The notes beneath the pieces were generated by a model, which did no database searches, was not told the DNA's origin, and was given only the letters and a program-made list of their open reading frames with translations. Shown one piece after another: positions 1-5,194 of a stretch of DNA of 5,198 nucleotides. Location of the stretch: the NCBI GenBank assembly GCA_937901055.1, contig CALCGO010000503.1, forward strand, positions 1 to 5,198, in the 5' to 3' direction. Position numbers and translations under genes: made by a program. The DNA comes from an uncultured Rhodobacterales bacterium. GTDB taxonomy: Bacteria > Pseudomonadota > Alphaproteobacteria > Rhodobacterales > Rhodobacteraceae. Position 1 is the stretch's first letter. Every line of letters starts with the position of its first letter.

Positions 1-165
1 GCGCAGTTGAGTGCGAAAGGGTTCGGAGCTATTACCACAGAGATCACCCCCGTGACGGAGTACTATTTTGCCGAGGGATATCACCAGCAATATCTTGCGA
101 AGAACCCCGATGGATATTGCGGCATCGGTGGTACCGGAGTCACCTGCCCCATCGGTCTGGGTTGA
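1..165 (+). CDS. msrA: Peptide-methionine (S)-S-oxide reductase MsrA, C-terminal part (5' end outside window)
   Basis: Frame 1 is open from the window edge to a TGA at 163-165 and gives 54 residues. They contain the MsrA C-terminal signature: Tyr-Tyr-Phe-Ala-Glu then YHQQYLAKNPDGYCGIGGTG (residues 27-46 of the fragment) and a second cysteine in TGVTCP. MsrA is a cytosolic repair enzyme that reduces methionine-S-sulfoxide in free and protein-bound form. It uses an N-terminal catalytic cysteine, which lies upstream of this window, and C-terminal resolving cysteines recycled by thioredoxin. The cysteines at fragment positions 40 and 49 are in the place expected for the resolving residues. The YHQQYL block is family-specific, so the identification is firm despite truncation. 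The stop lies 45 bases before prmA on the same strand and no terminator is visible between them, so the two may share a transcript (inference). Confidence 0.93.
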   Translation, partial: AQLSAKGFGAITTEITPVTEYYFAEGYHQQYLAKNPDGYCGIGGTGVTCPIGLG

Positions 166-199
166 CCTTTGGGCGGCGCGGCCCTATCCGCATCGCCAG

Positions 200-204
200 A
201 GGAG
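200..204 (+). promoter_or_regulatory. Ribosome binding site AGGAG of prmA
   Basis: AGGAG lies six bases before the ATG at 211. It decides the prmA start. The frame is open further upstream to a TTG at 169, but that codon lacks a comparable Shine-Dalgarno and would add 14 residues of no family character. Confidence 0.8.
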
Positions 205-210
205 AACCAA

Positions 211-1080
211 ATGCCTACTTTCACTGCCCTGACTACCCTGCGCGATAAATCCAAAGCCGAAGCCTTGGGTGAGGCGTTGGAACGCCTGACCCCCGAACCA
301 ACAGGAGTCGGCGTCTTCGAGGTCGAGGATGGGTCCGAAACCTGGGAAGTCGGCGGATATTTCATCGAACAACCGGACGAAGTGGGACTGGACCTTCTGG
401 CCGCCATGCATGATGCGAAGCCTTTTGCTGTATCCGAGTTGGAAGATCGTGATTGGGTCGCGCAGGTGAAGCGCGAGCTAACACCGGTCTACGCTGGGCG
501 GTTTGTGGTTTTTGGCGGGCATGATCGCGAGTCGATCCCGTCTAACCTGATCAAAATGGAAATCGAAGCAGCCATGGCATTTGGAACTGGGCATCACGGA
601 ACGACCAAGGGGTGTTTGCTTGCCTTGGACAAACTGGTGACTCAGGGGTTGGTTGCGACGAACGTGGCGGATATCGGTAGCGGTACGGGTGTCCTCGCGA
701 TGGCTGCGGCCTCGGTTTGGCCATGTACCACGCTGGCGTCCGACATTGATCCGATTGCGACGGCGACGGCTTCGGCCAACATCGTGGCGAACGGATTGGG
801 TGGACGAATTTCATGCCACACGTCCGTCGGGTTTAGAAATGCCGCCATTCGCACCGCTGCGCCATTCGATCTGGTATTTGCCAATATTCTGGCCGGCCCG
901 CTAAAGCGTTTGGCACCTGATATGGCCAAGCACACAGCCCGAGGGTCGATCCTTATTCTATCAGGAATATTGAACACACAGGCACTGGGCGTCGAGGCGG
1001 TTTACAAAGGCTGGGGTTTCCATCGTTTGGAGCGCCGCGTGATAGGTGAGTGGACTACGCTGACGTTGCAACGCGGCTAA
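211..1080 (+). CDS. prmA: Ribosomal protein L11 methyltransferase PrmA
   Basis: The gene encodes 289 residues, close to the roughly 293 of E. coli PrmA. PrmA is a cytosolic S-adenosylmethionine-dependent enzyme that trimethylates ribosomal protein L11. Residues 1 to about 60 form the substrate-recognition part, with an ending like that of other alphaproteobacterial PrmA proteins. The PrmA signature AFGTGHHGTT is at 123-132, SAM-binding motif I VADIGSGTGVLAMAA at 152-166, an acidic residue after beta-2 in ASDIDP at 176-181, and motif IV FANILAGPL at 223-231, equivalent to the NPPY-like active-site loop. Many homologues have DIGCGT in motif I; here the Cys is Ser, which is conservative. The ATG at 211 is chosen because AGGAG precedes it by six bases. 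The gene follows msrA by 45 bases on the same strand and ends 45 bases before a hairpin terminator. Family assignment is secure. Confidence 0.95.
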   Translation: MPTFTALTTLRDKSKAEALGEALERLTPEPTGVGVFEVEDGSETWEVGGYFIEQPDEVGLDLLAAMHDAKPFAVSELEDRDWVAQVKRELTPVYAGRFVVFGGHDRESIPSNLIKMEIEAAMAFGTGHHGTTKGCLLALDKLVTQGLVATNVADIGSGTGVLAMAAASVWPCTTLASDIDPIATATASANIVANGLGGRISCHTSVGFRNAAIRTAAPFDLVFANILAGPLKRLAPDMAKHTARGSILILSGILNTQALGVEAVYKGWGFHRLERRVIGEWTTLTLQRG

Positions 1081-1125
1081 CCGCTGCCAGAAGTGCAGAG
1101 CTGAGATCTCTCTACCCAAAAAACA

Positions 1126-1152
1126 AAAAGCCGCCCAAATTGAGCGGCTTTT
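1126..1152. terminator. Bidirectional intrinsic terminator between prmA and the DUF1127 gene
   Basis: AAAAGCCGC (1126-1134) and GCGGCTTTT (1144-1152) are perfect inverted repeats around a 9-base loop. On the plus strand the stem ends in TTTTATATTTCT, serving prmA. On the minus strand it ends in TTTTTGTTTTTT, a stronger U-tract, serving the convergent DUF1127 gene. One hairpin therefore can terminate both transcripts. The stem and both T-tracts are directly visible; termination itself is inferred. Confidence 0.88.
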
Positions 1153-1198
1153 ATATTTCTACCTAGCGGTGCTAAAAGTAGTGGCGGTAACCGTGAAT

Positions 1199-1402
1199 TT
1201 AGTAGTGAAACCGTACGTCGCCGGGCAGAACGCCGATGTCTTCCAACTGGCTGACTGTCAAAGTGTTCAGTACGGCCGCTGTTTTGCGAGCAGTGTTCCA
1301 CTCAACGAAGTTTGCGATGCTGTTGTCAACGAAGTTAACAACGTTGAGGGATAATACAGCCCCGAATGGTACTGGGCTGGCGGTTTCGATATACATAGTC
1401 AT
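1199..1402 (-). CDS. Small DUF1127-family protein (67 aa)
   Basis: A 67-residue protein with the DUF1127 layout: a short N-terminus (MTMYIETASPVPFGAV), a central helix (about residues 19-45) with WNTAR at 35-39, and the C-terminal motif LTVSQLEDIGVLPGDV at 48-63. This corresponds to the family pattern L-S-x-R-x-L-x-D-I-G-L-x-x-x-D-I. Small DUF1127 proteins are abundant in alphaproteobacteria, and some have been linked to RNA turnover and to stress or nutrient responses; the role here is not known. It is divergent: only three basic residues (R39, K40, R64) against six acidic ones, and the usual arginines of the C-terminal motif are absent. The ATG at 1402 is preceded by GGAGAG (1409-1414) with a six-base spacer. 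An alternative ATG at 1396 is spaced less well. The start overlaps the stop of an upstream micro-ORF as ATGA. Its 3' end is 46 bases before the shared terminator, and it converges on prmA and diverges from ruvC. Confidence 0.8.
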   Translation of the reverse strand: MTMYIETASPVPFGAVLSLNVVNFVDNSIANFVEWNTARKTAAVLNTLTVSQLEDIGVLPGDVRFHY

Positions 1403-1458
1403 TTGGGGCTCTCCATAATCTTGTTTAAACCTGCATTATTGCTGGCTACAATTCGCAT
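1399..1458 (-). CDS. Candidate 19-aa leader/micro-ORF overlapping the DUF1127 start
   Basis: An ATG at 1458 (minus strand) opens a frame reading MRIVASNNAGLNKIMESPK and ends in TGA at 1399-1401. The TGA shares ATGA with the start of the DUF1127 gene. AAGGAG stands five bases before this ATG, a near-ideal Shine-Dalgarno and better than the GGAGAG of the DUF1127 gene. That GGAGAG lies inside the micro-ORF, in its Met-Glu-Ser codons. The arrangement suggests translational coupling, in which ribosomes finishing the short peptide reinitiate at the DUF1127 start, or a leader peptide with a regulatory role. The peptide has no similarity I recognise and no membrane segment. Length alone gives no statistical support; the case rests on the ribosome site and the ATGA junction. 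An alternative is that the AAGGAG is coincidental and only the DUF1127 frame is used. Confidence 0.45.
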   Translation of the reverse strand: MRIVASNNAGLNKIMESPK

Positions 1459-1463
1459 CTATG

Positions 1464-1469
1464 CTCCTT
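1464..1469 (-). promoter_or_regulatory. Shine-Dalgarno AAGGAG of the micro-ORF
   Basis: On the minus strand AAGGAG is followed by CATAG and then ATG, a spacing of five bases. This is the strongest ribosome site in the DUF1127 leader, and it serves the 19-codon frame rather than the DUF1127 frame. Confidence 0.5.
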
Positions 1470-1494
1470 AATTTGAGTCTACAATTGCCAAGAT

Positions 1495-1531
1495 TGCATG
1501 GCCCATATGCACTTTTTGCATAGCCAATGCA
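1495..1531. promoter_or_regulatory. Nested TGCA dyad, candidate operator upstream of the DUF1127 unit
   Basis: The inner arms TATGCA (1506-1511) and TGCATA (1517-1522) are perfect inverted repeats around CTTTT. The outer arms TGCATGGC (1495-1502) and GCCAATGCA (1523-1531) pair with one extra base on the right arm and three unpaired bases on the left. The inner dyad fits the LysR-type T-N11-A pattern (T1508, A1520). It lies about 24-60 bases upstream of the micro-ORF Shine-Dalgarno, where a promoter for the minus-strand unit should be, although no clear -35/-10 pair is seen there. It is about 120 bases from ruvC. No regulator gene is present in the window, so the binding protein is unknown. 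A nested RNA hairpin is the alternative reading. Confidence 0.45.
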
Positions 1532-1594
1532 GTTAGGTCGCTTTCAGAATACTTCCTGTCGAATCTCGACGGATTCAATCTTTGCTTGGCAGAT

Positions 1595-1609
1595 GTTCCC
1601 GTTTCGTGC
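1595..1609 (+). promoter_or_regulatory. Near-match to the alphaproteobacterial LexA (SOS) box
   Basis: The site reads GTTC-CCGTTTC-GTGC. The LexA box known in Rhodobacter and Caulobacter relatives is GTTC-N7-GTTC, so seven of the eight fixed bases match and the second half-site has one mismatch. It lies immediately upstream of a CATAAT -10-like element and 42 bases before the ruvC start, a position suited to repression. ruv genes belong to the SOS response in many bacteria. By simple counting, a 7/8 match would occur by chance in several percent of intergenic regions of this length, so this is tentative. Confidence 0.35.
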
Positions 1610-1614
1610 TAACC

Positions 1615-1620
1615 CATAAT
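1615..1620 (+). promoter_or_regulatory. Possible -10 hexamer (CATAAT) of the ruv operon promoter
   Basis: CATAAT matches TATAAT at five of six bases and lies 30 bases before the ruvC start. No good -35 stands at 16-18 bases. TTGGCA (1586-1591) is a fair -35 but is 23 bases away; paired at 16 bases it would need the poor -10 GCTAAC (1608-1613). The promoter is probably in this stretch, but its exact elements are uncertain. Confidence 0.3.
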
Positions 1621-1650
1621 TAACGAAAAAATAAAAGGAATACAGGCAAA

Positions 1651-2157
1651 ATGCGTGTAATCGGTATTGACCCGGGGCTAAGACGCATGGGCTGGGGGAT
1701 TGTGGACGTCGTTGGATCGAAGATTTCGCATGTCTCAAACGGCACCTGCGAGTCAGCTGGCGATGATTTGGCCTATCGGTTGAGCAGCCTGTTTGACCAG
1801 TTGCAGACGGTGTTTAGGGATTTTTCGCCCGACACCGCAGCAGTTGAGAAAACCTTCGTGAACAAAGACGGGGCCGGAACGCTGAAGCTAGGCCAAGCGC
1901 GCGGGATCGCGATGCTGGTACCTGCGCAGGCTGGACTGGTGGTGGCGGAATATGCCCCGAACTCGGTCAAGAAGGTTGTCGTTGGTGTGGGCCACGCGGA
2001 CAAGAAACAAGTGGAACATATGGTGCGGATGCAGATGCCCGGGATCAAGATCAACGGACCCGATGCAGCTGATGCTTTGGCGATTGCCATGTGCCATGCA
2101 CATCATGCAAAGTTTGCCGGACGGTTGGAAGCTGCAGTGAAAAGGGCGGGCGCATGA
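1651..2157 (+). CDS. ruvC: Crossover junction endodeoxyribonuclease RuvC
   Basis: RuvC is the dimeric Holliday-junction resolvase that makes paired nicks in recombination intermediates handled by RuvAB. The 168-residue protein has the RNase H-like fold signature, beginning RVIGIDPGLRRMGWGIVD (residues 2-19). All four Mg-binding carboxylates are present at the same numbers as in E. coli: D7, E66 (in AAVEKTFVN), D138 and D141 (in NGPDAADALAIA). The conserved block GTLKLGQARG is at 76-85. The ATG at 1651 is preceded by AAGGAA at 1635-1640 with a somewhat long 10-base spacer, and the protein starts at the family-typical residue. It is the first gene of the ruvCAB operon; its TGA overlaps the ruvA ATG as ATGA, so translation is probably coupled. 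Length is close to the E. coli protein (173 residues). Upstream lie a candidate LexA box and a -10-like element. Confidence 0.97.
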   Translation: MRVIGIDPGLRRMGWGIVDVVGSKISHVSNGTCESAGDDLAYRLSSLFDQLQTVFRDFSPDTAAVEKTFVNKDGAGTLKLGQARGIAMLVPAQAGLVVAEYAPNSVKKVVVGVGHADKKQVEHMVRMQMPGIKINGPDAADALAIAMCHAHHAKFAGRLEAAVKRAGA

Positions 2158-2828
2158 TTGGCAAGGTCACAGGCCGGATGGATTATCGAAACGCGGACCA
2201 TGTGTTGATCGACACGGGCGGCATTGGGTATATCGTGTATTGCTCGGAACGCACATTGGCGACGATGCCTGCGTCGGGCGGGATGGTGTCCCTGTATACC
2301 GAGATGGTCGTGCGACAGGATTTGATGCAGCTTTACGGGTTCCCGACGATTGCGGAACGGGAATGGCATAGATTGTTGACCTCTGTGCAAGGGGTCGGAG
2401 CGAAGGCCGCACTGGCCATTATGGGAACACTTGGGGCCGAAGGTACGAGCCGTGCGATTGCGTTAGGCGATATGGCCGCGATCAAGGCGGCACCGGGGAT
2501 CGGGCCAAAGATTGCGCTTAGGGTCGTGAATGAATTGAAGGACAAGGCGCCAGCAATCATGGCGCTGGGTGCTTCGGGAACACAAGCGGCGGAAGCTGAC
2601 GATGATTTGGTGATTGAGCCGGTTAAAGCAAAATCGAAAGTTGCGCCCCCTGCCCCGCACATCGGAAGTGCCGCCGCACAAGCAGACGCCCTTTCGGCAT
2701 TGGTGAACTTGGGATACGGCACTGGTGACGCGGCAAGCGCAGTTGCAGAGGCGTCTGGAACTGATTCCGATGCGGATTCGTCCGGTCTGATCCGCGCAGC
2801 GTTACGACTCTTGGCACCGAAGGGGTAG
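2154..2828 (+). CDS. ruvA: Holliday junction branch migration protein RuvA
   Basis: RuvA tetramers bind the four-way junction and load RuvB motors. The 224-residue product is somewhat longer than E. coli RuvA (203). Domain I, an OB fold, spans about 1-64 and begins MIGKVTGRMD. Domain II carries two helix-hairpin-helix motifs, around VQGVGAKAALAI (78-89) and APGIGPKIALRVV (113-125). A long flexible Ala/Asp/Lys-rich linker covers about 134-170, and domain III, which contacts RuvB, covers about 170-224 (ALSALVNLGYGTGDAASAV). At the acidic pin, E. coli has Glu55-Asp56; here residue 55 is Gln (codon CAG at 2316-2318) and Asp56 is kept. The ATG at 2154 overlaps the ruvC stop and matches the universal RuvA N-terminus. 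A frame extension back to 2091 runs through ruvC and is not used. ruvB follows after three bases. Confidence 0.96.
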   Translation: MIGKVTGRMDYRNADHVLIDTGGIGYIVYCSERTLATMPASGGMVSLYTEMVVRQDLMQLYGFPTIAEREWHRLLTSVQGVGAKAALAIMGTLGAEGTSRAIALGDMAAIKAAPGIGPKIALRVVNELKDKAPAIMALGASGTQAAEADDDLVIEPVKAKSKVAPPAPHIGSAAAQADALSALVNLGYGTGDAASAVAEASGTDSDADSSGLIRAALRLLAPKG

Positions 2829-2831
2829 TCG

Positions 2832-3857
2832 ATGGAACCGGAACAAGATTTGCGCCCACAGGAGCGCCCCGGCGATGCAGATCGGGCATTGCGACCACAG
2901 ACGCTCGACGAGTTCGTTGGCCAGCGCGAGGCGCGGGCCAATTTGCGGGTGTTCATCGAAAGCGCAAAGATGCGGAACCAATCGATGGACCATACCCTGT
3001 TTTATGGCCCTCCGGGGTTGGGGAAAACCACGTTGGCGCAAATCATGGCGCGCGAGTTGGGCGTTAACTTTCGCATGACTTCGGGACCAGTGCTGGCCAA
3101 GGCTGGCGATTTGGCCGCGATTTTGACCAACCTTGACGAGCGCGATGTGCTGTTTATCGACGAAATTCACAGAATGAATCCGGCTGTTGAAGAAATTCTG
3201 TATCCCGCTTTGGAAGACTTTGAATTGGACCTCGTGATTGGCGAAGGTCCGGCGGCACGCACTGTGCGGATTGACCTGCAACCGTTCACGCTAATCGGCG
3301 CGACAACCAGATTGGGGTTGCTGACCACCCCGTTGCGGGATCGGTTTGGTATCCCGACACGGTTGGAGTTTTACGATGTCGGCGAATTGGTTCAGATAGT
3401 AGATCGTGGGGCGCGGCTGATGAATGCACAGGCCGACTCAGGCGGTGCGCTGGAAATCGCGAAGCGGTCACGCGGCACACCACGGATCGCAGGACGCTTG
3501 CTGCGTCGTGTCGTGGATTTCGCGATTGTCGAGGGTGATGGAAAGGTAACCGCGGCGCTGGCCGATATGGCGCTGACACGGCTGGGTGTGGATCATTTGG
3601 GACTCGATTCAGCGGATCGACGTTATCTGCGCCTTCTAGCTGAGAATTACGGCGGCGGTCCTGTAGGTGTCGAAACCATAGCTGCGGCGTTATCGGAGGC
3701 CCGCGACGCGATTGAAGAGGTCATCGAACCTTTCCTCTTGCAACAAGGCCTGATAATGCGGACGCCACGCGGGCGAATGCTGGCGCCTAAGGCCTGGAAA
3801 CATCTGGGGCTGGACGCACCAAGGACGCCCGAGAATGTAGATTTATTCGAGGAATAA
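2832..3857 (+). CDS. ruvB: Holliday junction branch migration ATPase RuvB
   Basis: RuvB is the AAA+ hexameric DNA motor that, with RuvA, drives branch migration. The 341 residues match the family length (E. coli 336). Walker A GPPGLGKTT is at 59-67 and Walker B VLFIDEIHR at 106-114 with D110-E111. Sensor 1 GATTR is at 156-160, the LRDRFG segment with the trans-acting arginine at 168-173, and sensor 2 RGTPRIAGRLLRR at 214-226. The C-terminal winged-helix DNA-binding domain covers about 255-330, including GGGPVGVETIAAAL and RTPRGRML. The start follows the ruvA stop by three bases; GAAGGGG at the end of ruvA acts as Shine-Dalgarno. The next gene starts four bases after the stop. All functional residues that can be judged by eye are intact. 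Confidence 0.98.
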   Translation: MEPEQDLRPQERPGDADRALRPQTLDEFVGQREARANLRVFIESAKMRNQSMDHTLFYGPPGLGKTTLAQIMARELGVNFRMTSGPVLAKAGDLAAILTNLDERDVLFIDEIHRMNPAVEEILYPALEDFELDLVIGEGPAARTVRIDLQPFTLIGATTRLGLLTTPLRDRFGIPTRLEFYDVGELVQIVDRGARLMNAQADSGGALEIAKRSRGTPRIAGRLLRRVVDFAIVEGDGKVTAALADMALTRLGVDHLGLDSADRRYLRLLAENYGGGPVGVETIAAALSEARDAIEEVIEPFLLQQGLIMRTPRGRMLAPKAWKHLGLDAPRTPENVDLFEE

Positions 3858-3861
3858 CAAG

Positions 3862-4515
3862 ATGTCCGAAACCGCGTTTACTGCCGCTGAAATCGAAAAC
3901 ATGTTCACCAACGACGGCCGCTATATTTTCGCCCGTTGGAACAGGCCGATTGCACCTGTAGTATTCGGAACGGACGATGAATCCTTGGCCGTCTTCAAGG
4001 ACGCATTCGCGACAGTGGCCAGCCTTGGTGATATGCATTTGGCGGAAACCGATCCTGAGCTGGGCGCAAATTTTCTGGTGTTCTTGTGCACTGACTGGTC
4101 CGAAATCAAAGAAGTTCCAAATCTGAACCGCCTTTTAGCCAACATCGACGATCTCGTGAGCGAGCTGGACCGCACTGGTGCCAACCAATACCGCAGCTTT
4201 GCTTTTGACCCCGAAGGCGCGATCAAACTTTGTGTGCTGCTTTTGAAATACGACGATGACATGGCGCAGATATCCGCGCAGGCTTTGGCGACCGGGCAAA
4301 TGGCGCAGGCGATGCTGCTGTGGTCACCTTCGGCGTTCCTTGAAAAAAGCCCGATCGGAATTATTGAGGCGAACAACATGGCTATCGTGCGCCCATCGGT
4401 TGCGGCGTTGATACGCGCGGCATATGATAAGACGATGCCTGATACGGCTGGCGATGTCAGTCACGCCCTAAGACTGGAAGCGCGGGTCGTGCAGTTGATG
4501 GGCGACGATAGTTAA
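3862..4515 (+). CDS. Uncharacterised conserved-looking protein in the ruv operon (217 aa)
   Basis: I do not recognise a named domain. The product is 217 residues, acidic, without a signal peptide or membrane segment, so probably cytosolic. Notable segments are GRYIFARWNRPIAPVVFG (19-36), AETDPELGANFLVF (61-74), a central region with NQYRSFAFDPEGAI, an aliphatic stretch with an acidic cluster (LLLKYDDDMAQ), and a C-terminal helical part with VRPSVAALIRAAYD. The FARW and ETDPELGAN blocks resemble hypothetical proteins I associate with Rhodobacterales (from memory, not verified). GAGGAA (3849-3854) stands seven bases before the ATG, overlapping the ruvB end, and the gap to ruvB is four bases, so co-transcription and a clear translation start are well supported. 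No catalytic signature is visible. The operon position suggests, but does not show, a link with DNA repair. Codon use resembles the neighbours, with no sign of recent transfer. Confidence 0.85.
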   Translation: MSETAFTAAEIENMFTNDGRYIFARWNRPIAPVVFGTDDESLAVFKDAFATVASLGDMHLAETDPELGANFLVFLCTDWSEIKEVPNLNRLLANIDDLVSELDRTGANQYRSFAFDPEGAIKLCVLLLKYDDDMAQISAQALATGQMAQAMLLWSPSAFLEKSPIGIIEANNMAIVRPSVAALIRAAYDKTMPDTAGDVSHALRLEARVVQLMGDDS

Positions 4516-4530
4516 CGGATACTTTTTGCC

Positions 4531-4971
4531 ATGGACAAGAAATCAGAGATTCACACCGGCGGATGCCTTTGCGGCAACATCCAGTACGAGGCCACGGGCA
4601 CCGCTGTAGTCGTCGCCCATTGCCATTGTGATGATTGCCAACGCGCCAGTGGTGCCGGACACACAACTGGCGCGATGTTTGCCACTACGCAATTCACGAT
4701 CACGGGTAACTTCGCCGAATATGCACTTGTGTCAAACGCTGGCAACCGAGTGACGAAGGTATTTTGCCCCACATGTGGAAGCCCGATTTATGGGCGGAAC
4801 GACGGTATGGAAGGGTTCGTCACCATCAGCCTTGGGACTATGGACGATTCATCAGGATTTGAACCTGAAGTTGTCATTTTTGCCAACAACAAAAAGCCGT
4901 GGGATATTATGAACGACACATTGGCGACTTTCCCTACTCAGCCTGAGTGGTCACCTAAAACCGCTAGGTAG
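4531..4971 (+). CDS. GFA / CENP-V domain zinc-binding protein
   Basis: The 146-residue protein has the zinc-ligand pattern of the GFA (glutathione-dependent formaldehyde-activating enzyme)/CENP-V family: GGCLCGNIQY (C12, C14), HCHCDDCQRASG (C31, C33, C36) and FCPTCGSPIY (C79, C82). This gives the seven cysteines expected for two structural/active zinc sites. The rest is the usual beta-rich fold with VTISLGTMDD (97-106). The family is named for Paracoccus Gfa, proposed to aid glutathione-formaldehyde adduct formation, but most members are functionally unassigned, so no substrate is claimed. The length is a little below that of Gfa itself and typical of the small family members. The start at 4531 has only a weak upstream GGA (4517-4519) and no proper Shine-Dalgarno; no better start exists before the CXC motif. 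It follows the unknown gene by 15 bases, at the apparent end of the ruv operon. Its stop overlaps by eight bases a possible convergent frame. Confidence 0.92.
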   Translation: MDKKSEIHTGGCLCGNIQYEATGTAVVVAHCHCDDCQRASGAGHTTGAMFATTQFTITGNFAEYALVSNAGNRVTKVFCPTCGSPIYGRNDGMEGFVTISLGTMDDSSGFEPEVVIFANNKKPWDIMNDTLATFPTQPEWSPKTAR

Positions 4972-5194
4972 GTTCATTGTCCAACCATACCCGCATCACT
5001 GTATCGCGAAACTCTGCATAGGCGAGATCAAAAGAGCCGCGAGCGGTTTTCCACTCGTCTCGGGTCATTTGTCGGTAATCGATTTCGAACAGTGACTCGC
5101 GACCTTCATCCGCCTGATCAACTAGCTCGACCCATTCAACGGGTGTGCGAGATGGAGTTGATTGAACGCGAACGGCGGATGATTGAGCGACGTA
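4964..5194 (-). CDS. Uncertain minus-strand frame convergent with the GFA gene; no start codon seen
   Basis: On the minus strand a frame is open from just after TAA (5195-5197) to TAG (4964-4966), 76 sense codons. From about 5140 downward it reads like real protein: VEWVELVDQADEGRESLFEI, then DYRQMTRDEWKTARGSFDLA, then YAEFRDTVMRVWLDNEPT. It has natural use of Trp, acidic residues and hydrophobic spacing. The only ATG is internal, at 5068, giving 34 residues without a Shine-Dalgarno; no ATG, GTG or TTG occurs before it. It could be the 3' remnant of a decayed gene, a gene joined by a frameshift to a frame beyond 5198, or a chance frame. I do not recognise a family. Confidence 0.25.
   Translation of the reverse strand, partial: YVAQSSAVRVQSTPSRTPVEWVELVDQADEGRESLFEIDYRQMTRDEWKTARGSFDLAYAEFRDTVMRVWLDNEPT

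Noticed and set aside
169..210. Longer prmA frame beginning at TTG 169
   Set aside because: It would add 14 residues with no family similarity and no Shine-Dalgarno; the ATG at 211 has AGGAG six bases upstream.
1558..1576. Small overlapping palindromes GTCGA-ATC-TCGAC and GAATC-TCGACG-GATTC
   Set aside because: Five-base arms are expected by chance in AT/GC-mixed intergenic DNA; no promoter geometry ties them to either gene.
1585..1620. RpoH-type promoter (CTTGGCA ... CCCATAAT)
   Set aside because: The spacing of about 21 bases is too long for the known heat-shock sigma factor consensus.
2091..2153. N-terminal extension of ruvA from an ATG at 2091
   Set aside because: It lies entirely inside ruvC in another frame; the ATG at 2154 gives the standard RuvA start MIGKVTGR and the ATGA overlap.
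2333..2956. 207-codon open frame on the minus strand opposite ruvA and ruvB
   Set aside because: It is a mirror frame of highly conserved genes, rich in Ser/Ala/Pro, without a ribosome site or recognisable motif.
2802..3281. 159-codon minus-strand frame opposite ruvB
   Set aside because: It is a shadow of the conserved RuvB AAA+ coding sequence; no independent coding evidence.
1159..4971. CTACCTAGCGGT (1159-1170) and its exact reverse complement (4960-4971), flanking the DUF1127-ruv-GFA block like element ends
   Set aside because: About one 12-base inverted match is expected by chance in a window of this size. The match does not extend further, there is no transposase or target duplication, and the right copy is within the GFA coding end.
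5037..5050. CCGC-GA-GCGG-TTTT as a terminator after the GFA gene
   Set aside because: A two-base loop cannot close this stem; only about three base pairs could form.
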